Shown: positions 54,717 to 64,000 of the stretch, one piece after another | Position numbering within the stretch: the stretch's first letter is position 1 | How the letters are laid out: every line of letters begins with the position of its first letter | Source of the DNA: Isoetes taiwanensis | Taxonomy: Eukaryota > Streptophyta > Lycopodiopsida > Isoetales > Isoetaceae | Reading direction: 5' to 3' | Assembly (NCBI GenBank): GCA_021234155.1 | Contig: JAJEKV010000005.1 | Location: 1,813,294-1,877,293 of the forward strand | Length of the DNA stretch: 64,000 nucleotides | Translations under genes and position numbers: made by a program | Notes under the pieces: generated by a model | Told to the model about the DNA's origin: nothing | The model's database searches: none | The model's input: the letters and a program-made list of their open reading frames with translations, nothing else

Positions 54717-57703
54717 AAAGCTTCGATACAATTTTAAAGTCCAGCCCTACTCATGGTCACATAAAATTAACTGAAGGCGATCGATAGAATACCAACACCA
54801 TGGGATCATTCTTACAGTAAAGTTGATATACATGCATCTACTTATGCGCTAGGCATTGCTGCTATGTTTGGATATTTTTGTTATAATAAAAGATTACCGC
54901 ACACTTTTCTAATTGCGGTCAAAACATTTATAGACTTCCAACCTATGCTCAGGCTCCGGCTTTGGCAACCGCCGTCGATCTTTTGTTTTGATCGCACGCC
55001 CTAGATCCCGAGGTTTGGCGGCCTAGATTTTCTCTTTGCAATCGATGGCCATGGTCGGGTCTCTCAAAAGGGGCGAAAAAAATCCTCCGCAAGGGATTTG
55101 TTGTTCCGCCCAATCTCTCACAATCTCTAGCCTTTATGAATGCGCTCTTAAGCCCTTTTCGAGCTCCCCGCAATCCCTAACATCGGTTATGGAAAGCGGG
55201 GAGTATCTGATACATGGCCAAGCTTGGCGAAAGGTTGAAACGGTTGAAGAAATGGTTGAAGCCATGGAAAAGGTTGCAAAAATCGTAGTTATCAAATAGC
55301 TTATTATTGAAGACCTCCTCTCTGCGGCTTACAAAAATGTCATTTCGTCTTCTACTTCTACAGATAACGGCCGATACAAAGAATGGCTTAAGGTTTTTTC
55401 TAGCGGCCGGACCATCCGGGTATGCAAAACTTAAAAATATTGTCATTGTTTTAGGCCATGTGTTAACCATAAGCATTTTGTTGTAGTTAACATGCGGTGG
55501 ATATGGTCAGCATAACCATGTTGCGTAAATCATTTCATCATCTCGGTTGCACTTTTTTTACAGATTCTTGGAATAAGCTGATCTATATTTGAGCATGAGC
55601 TAATCAATGTCCTAAGCTTTATCAAGTGCATTCTTTATTGTTCTAAGCTTACATCATATTGGTCTAAATGAATTAAGCCAATCCAAATAAAGCATAGAAG
55701 GAAGCGGATTTAGATTTGCCTCAGAGCTGCAGGACAACAAAGGTACATCATGATTCGTGACTTGATAGTAGGTGATTTAGCTTTCTTTGAAAACCCCGAG
55801 GGCTTTCGCTCAAGGGCAACCATGGCTTCTCCTAGCATTGCCTCCCCGGCTACCACAAATTCGAGGCTGCTCCATTTTCTTCCCAACTTGCTATTAAAAA
55901 GGTCCTACGAATGTTTTCCCACGAAAAAAAAAAGGCCATGGCTTACGCTAACATTTGCTCTTCTGGCTACCACGGTCGAGAGCTGCTTCATTCTCTTTCA
56001 AATTGCTATTAAGAAGGCCCTATGAACGTTTTCTACTGAAAAAAATTCAAGGGCGTTTTTTACGCAATGTCATTTAGAATCTTGTTAAATATTTACGAGC
56101 TCTTGCAAGGCCATGGTTCTTGTTGGGCACATACTGATATATTGCCAATCCAAAGGTGTAGGAGCTGGTGCAGATAACCATAGCGGTTTTGTCTTTGGGT
56201 AAGTTGATAAGCAATGCTCATTTATTTTCTTATGTATGAGCTTTGCTTATTTGTTGTTTCCACAAAACCAAGCCGGTTGATTAGATCGGGGAGATTTGTT
56301 GATTCTTCATTATGTCCGGGTTTGATATATTGTCATGTTGTGTGGATAATTTAATGTTTTAACTCCAAAGTAATTTGTTTATATTAACAATGATATTGAA
56401 CTAATTGATATTCTTTATGTAAAAAGGTGGAGAGAAATAGTCCATGAGAGTGGATCTGTGCGGCTTTTCGTGAAAACTAAAACCTATGTATTGGTTTTCG
56501 GTTCACTTACATACAAAGTTTGTTTTGCCTTAGTTGAACACGACAATAATCAAGTGACAAAGCTTCTTTGCCTTAGACAAATGTCCTTTGGAAAGTCGTT
56601 TTTACAGTGTGTTTTTGCATCATTTTCATTAGCTTAGGATATATGTGAAAGGTGGACCTCTTTTTTTCATAATGAACAACACTATTAGTAAATTAAGTGC
56701 AACCCGCACCTAAGTCATTTATTTTCTTCTTTGGGCCAGTCATTGATATCCCCTGCAGCCTTCGGGGCCCCTTTGAGTTTTCTTATGATGAAGATTAGCT
56801 TGCAATCACCCGGCGCACAATCAGTTTTTCCCTATGAGTAGAGGCCTATCTAACTTTCAGATATTTCTTCACCCTCCACAATCACGTGTTTCTGGTTATT
56901 TTTTTTTGCCAATTGAGTGCTTATTTAAACTTCCGAGGAAGTCGGTATAATAATACTTTTAATTGTTTTATGTTACTAATGTTACTATGGTTTTAGAGGT
57001 TTATGCACAATATAATAGACTATACCGAGATTGAAGATGGATTCTGCTTAGGCCAAAAAATTATGTGAAAGTTCAATGGGCAATGCGAATATTCAAAGTC
57101 TTCAAATGTCGCATGTTTGATGGGAAAAATAGTGAAAGATTTTGCAACCATAGCAGTTATGAAAGAACACAAAACAAATGTACAAGTTCACTTTTTTATT
57201 AGAGGATTATCCAAGTATACAAAACATTGTACAAAATATTGGTTTGTGACCACGAGTTAAATGTGTTAATTGAAAAGGAGCACTCAAGCATGTCCTACAT
57301 TTAAGCTTTCGCTTTTATGTTTTGGGAGAAAAAGATATGTATAAAATTTGTTAAGGTTCAGGTAAGGACATTTGACCGCGATTTATCACAAATTCGAAAG
57401 CCTTTACAAATAAAGGAAGGTTGGCTTTCCAATCTTATAAAAAATAAAGAAAGCATAAAATAAACTTAGGTTCAACCCTCCTTTGTTTGAGGTTTTAAAG
57501 TGACAATTTGCAAATAAAAGATGTCTTAAACAATGGACAAAATGACACATGCTTTGTCTGATGCATGATGCATGATGCAGCCTTTCTAAATTTAACTTAG
57601 CCAATGAATTTGTCCGTTATGTAATATGTAAATGCAGCCTTTCTAAGCTTAACTTATCCAAAGGATTTGTCCAATTCGTAGCCAACTTAATTGTCCAATT
57701 TGT
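54717..57703 (+). repeat. Segment X, copy 2
   Basis: Closely similar to 47592-50290 in Hel-7. It contains an extra stretch of about 270 bp (near 56336-56607) that copy 1 lacks. A third, truncated copy runs from about 61945 to 63382. Confidence 0.88.
55214..55347 (+). pseudogene. 14-3-3 protein fragment, copy in Hel-8
   Basis: Same content as at 48083-48217. Here a single frame from 55180 on reads ...ETVEEMVEAMEKVAKIVVIK and stop, then LLSAAYKNVIS. The short open frame 55036-55299 is a read-through of this region and not an intact gene. Confidence 0.75.
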
Positions 57704-57915
57704 AGTATATCAATTCTTCTGTTTCATTTAACACACATCAATGTGACCTAGATGTTACAATATGTAAATATTAGAATTTCTACCTTGAACATTGTAAATA
57801 GCATATTTACGATTCAACACTTCTATATCCACTTTCTCTGATTATGAACTCAAAAAGGCAACGATGACAGACCCAACTTACAGGTTCACCAACTTATGCC
57901 CAGCAACGTAACTAG

Positions 57916-60900
57916 TAGCCATATAATATGTGTCTTGAGCCACGCCCTAGATTAAACGGCTCAGATTAAGGCAACTCAATGATCCAGATTATGCCAAAAA
58001 AAGGAGGTTTTCGACGTATTAGGGTTCAGCTCGGCAGTCTACCATAGCCAAAGCATGAAAAAAAGGGCAGCACAGGGAATGTTTTTCGATGCCAACTGGA
58101 AATTCCGAAGCTCCTTCTGTAGTCAAAAGTGATCCCAGCAGTTATGTTCTCAAAACCGGAAAACATTGGCCCTTTACAAAGCACGCTGGGCTTCAAAATC
58201 AAATTGCAGGTAGAGCATCGGGACATCTTTCTTTGGTTCCTCTGAGGCCCTGTTAAAGCTGAATGGTAAAAGAGCAGAGGACAGGTGGACGTGGATCAGA
58301 GCAGGGCATCAGTGTGGAGGCGAGCAGCACAGAGGCATGGTTCAGTTGAAGTAGAGCGCAGCAGAGGCGACACTGGCACTGGACCAAGCACTTCTTCAAA
58401 TTCGGCTTCACAGAATGGGAAGATGGCAGTGGCGTTCAGAAATTTTTTAGTAAGGAACCCAAGTAATATCCTTTTTTCTTTAAATAATTTCTTAGTTATT
58501 GCTAATCTCTCTCTGTTTTATGTCTACGAGGGAATTGAAAATTAGTAACAGATTTTGTGTCTGTAGGCTTTGGACAAAAATTCATTGGGACCTATAAAAT
58601 TCATTGGGACCTCTTCGAAAAGCTTATTGCCAGTTGTTGAACCTGTTCCTGCGCAGAGAAATCAGTTTTCTCTTTGGATTTTATCAGGTTCTCTCTATAT
58701 CAGGTACTCATTCTCTTCTGTTGCTAGGTTTGCTTTCTTAGTACGTTGTTATGCGTGCGCATGTACAAGGATGTTGCTAAAACAGAATGATAGTAAATGG
58801 ATAGTTGTTACACCTGCATTCTTTCTTCTCATACGGGTCAAAGACCTCGGCAATTGGGTTCCACTGTATGTTATATAAATGCTGTATGTTATGTATTGAA
58901 TCCAAGATGACAATGAAATGCTGCTGCATGTAGACAAGAACCATATTTTATAGAACAATGGGACTACATCACCTTTCTTGCAAAATATTTTGGCCATGTT
59001 CGCTGTAACACATTTAAGAATATGCTGGAAGCGGAGCCAAATACATCTCTGTGGAGTCTAAATCTAGCAAGGGTATATCTCTTGATTACCTTATTGTTGG
59101 ATTATTATCAATGCTATCCTTATGATGTACGAGAGCAACTTTTTGCCCGGCTGTTTGAATTATCTGCTTTTTTATGATGTAATAATACCCCTTTTTCACT
59201 TCTGTATTTGTATTTTCTTACTTTGAGACCTCAACAATCATTAATGAGGTTGGTTGGCGAGAATATGAAATTAGTATTCTCATGCAATTACTTCAGCTTT
59301 TAGCTTTTTGGACCTGGCGAAACACATGAAAGATGATTAAGGTGAATGGCACCTTTAAAAACTGTTTGACACAATTGTTTCTTAAGACTATACATGTATT
59401 CAAATGCATGGCGATATCTATGTGGAGGTCCTTCACAAGATTGATGCTTGCAGGTTCAGGTTCTAATGAGTGCTATTTTCTATACCCAGGTGATCATAAC
59501 CATCTGCAAACAGGATGCAACAGACATTTGAAGACAACATTTTAAGGCATCTTTCTTGGCTGTGGGATTGCTTGGCATGAGTGCGTGATGAACACTATGC
59601 AACAAAACAGCGCAGAAAAAGGTGAGTCTCTCCATTTCCTTACAAAATGAAAAGTTATTTAGAGGGAGACAGTTAACTTAGTTTTTCACAATAGTTTGAA
59701 CAAGTTGATATGCCATTTGGAGTATATTTGATGGGCTGTATATTTGCTATTTGTATATTGGGTGCTGAAGAACATCATCTTCTTTCATGTAAGCCAAACC
59801 TCTGCTCTTTATTCATAATGATTCGCCATTCCAGAAATTATGAACCATGGTTGATTTTTGAATTTCTTGCCTGCTGATTGCATGGAAATTGCTGATATGG
59901 GTAATGAGCTTGATGATCCCAACCATCCAGCATGGATTTGTAAACTTATGCGACTTAATTCTGTTTCCATAGTTTGAAGAGTTATTATGTATCTTTCAGG
60001 ATTATAAGTGGAGCTTGCTGCAAAGGGACACACCACTTGAGATAATTCATTCAACAACGTGGCCTCTACCTTTCCCACGCTTGCAATGCTGTCCCTATGC
60101 CACCAAGTTAAGGCTACAAAACACTTACTGCTTTATCTATCACAGTACAAAGGTATAGCACTCACTCATTTAGCTTAATATTGCAATTAATTTGAAAATG
60201 TAAGGCATAACAACATATGTTATGTTACAACGAACTAACTACTGTCATTGCACATCTAATTTCTTTTCAAGCATGCATCTTTGGAACTCTAACAAACTTT
60301 CGCTTTATATCTTGCTAATTATTGCAGCAGGCTGAATTTGCAGAATCACGACGGCAGCTAATTTTACAGTTACATGGATCCATGCAAACCACGCAAATCA
60401 GTTGTTGCAAACCTCAGTGGTATAGGCGCAATATATGTCCATTATGATGACACAAGCAAAAACAATGACAGCCAGATGTCTGGTAATGGAGCAGCGGGGA
60501 TGTTTGTGGGTTTTCTGCACACACATCTGGCTTGGCTTGGAAATGCAGGATGGTTGTTACACTCAGTTTCTCTTTAAAATATGTTCTCTGCCGATATCCA
60601 ACATAGCCTGCTTTGCCCCCTCTTCCAACTTTTGTTGCCTCCTAAATATTAACTAGGATTCACTCTAGGGTTGACATGGGCATGTTCAGTTTGCAAAGAA
60701 CATTCCATGTTTGTATACTAACCAAAACATTATAGTTTTCAATGCAATAACTGGATTGATATTGCCTTTGCATGTATTTAGGTTGCAGAAGAATACGCTT
60801 TAGCAAGTTTAAACAAAATTCCTGCCTCCATCAGAGGAGATCAATTGCTATACCAGTAATGCAGACAAAACAATATGCGTGTGTTTTACGATGCACATCA

Positions 60901-61808
60901 TTAGTGTTGATTTCTTTGCAGGTCTGTCCATCCAGAAGTGCTAAGAACAAACCATTTATGTTTTTTTTTTAAAGAAATTGACATCTATATTTGCTGAATA
61001 ATCCATGTTTGAAATATGAATAAAATTATTATAGTTTTACCTTACCAACATCAATTTAAAGAAAGTTGTAAACAATTGTGTTTTATCAATTCTTGCCATG
61101 ATCAATCAAAGGAGATGTAAAGGTATTTCATTTGTAGATATGACAGAAACTTTTGGGAGTTCATCAAGCCGTCTACATGAGATGAATTGCTATACCAATA
61201 ATGCAGACAAAATATTATGCACATCATTAGTGTTATACCAATAATGCAGACAAAATATTATGCACATCATTAGTGTTAGTTGCTTTGTAGGTCTATCCAT
61301 CCAAAAATGTCAGATTATGTTGTTTCAGGAAAGAGATGTCTACATTTGCTAAATGGTCCATGTTTGAAATATTGATAAAGCTATCACAGTTTTACCTTAA
61401 CAACCTATAGACGAACCAAACAATGTATATAGTTAACTACATTTCAACTCCATTGACCTTACCTTACACGAATTATTTGTAGATATAATGTAACAAGGTA
61501 AAACATTCACCTACAATAACAACACCCATGTCACTTCATACCTATTCAGAATTGCCATGATAACAACACCCATGTTACTTCACACCTACTCGAAATTGCT
61601 ATGAACAAGCACTGTGCTGTTTTACTTAAAACTCTCAGAGACATAGATGCAACACTAATAAATGAAGGAGCTAGGTTTCTTTTAGACGGTCAATTCGAAA
61701 GTTTTTGTTATAATAAACACGTTTTTGGATTATTACTGCACGTTTTTCTTATTGCAGCTACAATATTTACAGGATCCCAACTTACGCCCAGCAACGCTGG
61801 GCAACTAG
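57916..61808 (+). mobile_element. Hel-9: third Helitron of the array
   Basis: Begins after CTAG of Hel-8, with ATATAATATGTGTCTTGAGC and the signature CGCCCTAGATTAAACGG near 57943-57959. Ends with the hairpin at 61786-61802 and CTAG at 61805-61808. Length 3.9 kb. Carries a set of exon-like segments (58569-60152) and a tandem duplication near 61190-61275 (ATGCAGACAAAATATTATGC twice). No Rep/helicase. Confidence 0.78.
58569..60152 (+). pseudogene. Captured multi-exon gene fragment in Hel-9 (unidentified)
   Basis: At least three segments look like spliced exons on one strand. About 58569-58688 reads LGPIKFIGTSSKSLLPVVEP and ends near TATCAG|GTTCTC. 58934-59072, after an acceptor TGCATGTAG, reads FIEQWDYITFLAKYFGHVRC, ends NTSLWSLNLAR and has donor AGG|GTATAT. 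60000-60152 (153 nt, acceptor ATCTTTCAG) reads WSLLQRDTPLEIIHSTTWPL, PFPRLQCCPYATKLRL and has donor AAAG|GTATAG. A further segment near 60330-60440 (AEFAESRRQLILQLHGSM) may follow. The exon-intron layout shows genomic, not cDNA, capture. I could not name the family. In-frame joins were not tested. Confidence 0.5.
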
Positions 61809-63382
61809 TCTTCTTATATTATAATGTTATTGTGTAAGTGTTGGACCCAGCCCTAATTTGGGCGGCCCAGATTTGATGAAATCAATGGATGAAAACGGTT
61901 GTGGGTGATCAGATCTGCCGGAACAAGTGCTTTTGCTTGGCGATGGTAGCTCGGGGCTCCGACTTTTGCAAGCTTCCGCATCTTTTGTTTTTTGATCGCG
62001 ACGCCCTAGATCCCGAAGATTTGGCCTAGATTTTCTCTTTGCCGATGGCCATGGTCAATCTCAAAAAGGGGCGAAAAAAAAATCCTCCGCAAGGATTTGT
62101 TGTTCCGCTCCAATCTCTCACAATCTCTAGCCTTTATGAATCTGCTCTTAAGCCCTCTGAGCTCCTGCAATCCCTAACATCGGGTTATGGAAAGCGGGGG
62201 AGTATTCAGATACATGGCCAAGCTTGGCGAAAGTTGAAACGGTTGAAGAAATGGTTGAAGCCATGGAAAATGTTGCAAAATCGTAGTTATCAAATAGCTT
62301 ATTATTGAAGACCTCCTCTCTGCGGCTTACAAAAATGTCATTTCGTCTTCTACTTCTACGGATAACGGCGATAACAGAAATGGCTTAAGGTTTTTTCTAG
62401 CGGCGGACCATCCGTATGCAAAACTTAAAATATTGTCATTGTTTTAGGCCATGTGTTAACCATAAGCATTTTGTTGTAGTTAACACAAAGGATATGGTTT
62501 GCATAACCATGTTGCTTGAAATCATTTCATCATCTCGGCCACTTTTTTATCTGAGTTCTTGGAATAACTGATCTATATTTGAGCATGAGCTAATCAATGT
62601 AAGTAAGCTTTATCAAGTGCATTCTTTATTGTTCTAAGCTTACATCATATTGGTCTAAATGAATTCGGCCAATCCAAATAAAGCATAGAAGGAAGCGGAT
62701 TTAGATTTGCCTCGGAGAAATGAAAACAACAAAGGTACATCATGATTCGTCACCGATAGTAGGTGATTTAGCTTTCTTGAAAACCCCAGGCTTTAAGCCA
62801 AGGGCAACCATGGCTTCTCCTAGCATTGCCTCCCCGGCTACCACAAATCGAGCTGCTCCATTTTCTTCCCAACTTGCTATTAAAAAGGTCCTCGAATGTT
62901 TTCCCCTGAAAAAAAGGCCATGGCTTACGCTAACATTTGCTCTTGGCTACCACGAGTCGAGCTGCTTCATTCTCTTTCCAAATTGCTATTAAGAAGGCCC
63001 TATGAACGTTTTCTAACGAAAAAATTCAAGGGCGTTTTACGCAATGTCATTTAGAGATCTTGTTAAATATTTCTGAGCTCTTGCAAGGCCATGGTTCTTG
63101 TTGGGCACATCCTGATATATTGCCAATCCAAAGGTGTAGGAGCGGGTGCGGAAGACAAACGCGGTTGTCTTTGGGTAAGTTGATAAGCAATGCTCATTTA
63201 TTTTCTTATGTATGAGCTTTGCTTATTTGTTGTTTCCACAAAACCAAGCCAGTTGATTAGATCAGGGAGATTTGTTGATTCTTCATTATGTCTGGGTTTG
63301 ATATATTGTCATGTTGTGTGGATAATTTAATGTTTTAACTCCAAAGTAATTTGTTTATATTAACAATGATATTGAACTAATT
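61809..63382 (+). mobile_element. Hel-10: fourth Helitron of the array, interrupted by an LTR
   Basis: Starts directly after CTAG of Hel-9 with TCTTCTTATATTATAATG (first base 61809 or 61812). The next 100 bp is nearly identical to the start of Hel-7, then a third copy of segment X follows from about 61945. It is broken at 63383 by a retrotransposon end. Confidence 0.8.
62214..62345 (+). pseudogene. 14-3-3 protein fragment, copy in Hel-10
   Basis: Third copy of the EMVEAMEKVAK / LLSAAYKNVIS segment, with a different pattern of short indels (for example GAAAATGTTGCAAAATCG, one A fewer than the other copies). Confidence 0.72.
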
Positions 63383-64000
63383 TGTGACGTTCCACGTATT
63401 TATACGGTCTACTATACGGGACACGTACAAATACAAGCACGTCACTCCCTAAAGGTACGCTACCATGGGGGTATGGGAACTTAATTGCAACCTAGGGGGT
63501 TACCTTACAAAGGATTAAATTAGCTATGCTAATTTAACACATTATTAATAATAACCTATAACCTAGGAAATTAGGATAATTACCAATTGGGAAGGCTTTA
63601 CCGCCCGAATCGATTAAGCATGGGGGGTTGCCAAGTTTGGATGCCAACTTGACCCTATCCCCTCGGATTGACTCACGAAGATCGACCAAGGAAGGCCAGA
63701 GCCGCGCCATCAACCACTCGGCAGAGAACCGCCATACCAGCGCCCTGTGAAAGCCACGGTGAATCTTCAACCGCCCCAGAGATGGAGGCCCCATGGGAAT
63801 GAGTCCAGCCAGAGGTTCAGGTAGGTGGCTATGTGAATTCTAGCTGCACTTTTGGTTGTGTCCGTCTTTCTCTTCTTTTTTGTAATTGATCATAGAAACA
63901 AGTTCTCTTTTATATTCAATTACCGTTCTTACTCTGAAAGGATGGATTGTTAGTTCTTTGTTTCATCCGACTCAAACGGGGATTAGCGGGGTAGAGGCCT
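63383..64000 (-). repeat. End of a second LTR retrotransposon (LTR, probably 3' end of a minus-strand element)
   Basis: Helitron homology stops at 63382 and a new sequence begins TGTGACGTTCC...ATACGG, resembling the inner LTR end of the first element (TGTGACGCTCC...ATACGG at 12965). In that element this is the LTR 3' terminus read on the minus strand. No PBS (TCTGATACCA on plus) lies left of 63383, so by analogy this is the outer end of a 3' LTR of a minus-strand element. The rest lies beyond the window. The open frame at 63534-63794 has no recognised domain. Confidence 0.6.

Larger units (their letters stand above)
50757..57915 (+). mobile_element. Hel-8: second Helitron of the array
   Basis: Begins directly after CTAG of Hel-7, with GCCCTAGATCCAGCGG at 50781-50796. 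Ends with a reduced terminus at 57898-57915: the left arm GCCCAGC, AACG, then TAACTAG; the right arm of the hairpin is missing. The length is 7.2 kb. Carries a kinase fragment, a 355-bp tandem repeat, segment Y, then X (reverse order to Hel-7) and a 14-3-3 fragment. The missing arm suggests this copy may have lost a proper terminator, or is a deletion. Confidence 0.75.

Noticed and set aside
46309-63382. Autonomous Helitrons with Rep/helicase
   Set aside because: I found no Rep HUH motif and no helicase motifs in any frame of the Helitron interiors.

Overview
This window looks like nuclear DNA from a land plant with a large, repeat-rich, gene-poor genome. Reasons: a tRNA-iMet primer binding site of the plant LTR-retrotransposon type, Ty3/gypsy protease and reverse transcriptase, plant Helitron ends, two CACTA-type DNA transposons, a legume-lectin fragment, 14-3-3 and protein-kinase fragments, and a plant-specific DUF674-type gene with an intron. 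I cannot name the species. There are no bacterial features, and most open frames are noise in low-complexity or noncoding DNA.

Layout. 1-6.55 kb: three non-autonomous Helitrons (Hel-1 and Hel-2 on minus, Hel-3 on plus). 6.56-14.74 kb: a minus-strand Ty3/gypsy-like element with a 1.77-kb LTR (12965-14736), a perfect iMet PBS (12952-12963), a decayed gag/protease/RT (6562-8574) cut by Helitron DNA at 6561, and between PBS and gag a GC-rich ORF pair encoding a divergent histone H3. 14.7-19.0 kb: two Helitron 5' ends head to head at 17342, plus a LINE derivative with a 17-bp target duplication. 19.03-23.37 kb: a CACTA-type element (perfect 19-bp TIR, GTA duplication) carrying a lectin-domain fragment. 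25.02-29.07 kb: a TIR element with perfect 25-bp termini, a polypurine block and a palindromic minisatellite. 30.52-43.76 kb: a 13-kb CACTA-type element (TCT duplication) with nested debris. 45.40-46.14 kb: the only gene that looks intact and host-like, a DUF674-type two-exon gene. 46.31 kb to the end: at least four Helitrons head to tail, carrying repeated 14-3-3 fragments, a kinase fragment and other captured exons. The last is broken at 63383 by the end of another LTR.

The most striking item is the retrotransposon-borne histone H3. Its first ten residues equal the canonical H3 tail ([10 protein letters not shown]), then about 200 residues of Ser/Glu/Lys-rich insert follow, then a histone fold that aligns without gaps to H3 over 87 residues (about 56 identities by hand count). 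It lies in the same orientation between the element's own PBS and gag. A chromatin-directed role is inference. The frame breaks once between tail/insert and fold; an intron, a -1 shift or a sequence error could explain this.

Second in interest is the Helitron architecture: end-to-end tandem arrays, 5'-to-5' pairs, and two segments (X and Y) that occur as X-Y in one element and Y-X in the next, as expected from a circular or concatemeric intermediate. No Helitron Rep/helicase, CACTA transposase or integrase was recognised, so these elements appear non-autonomous or decayed here.
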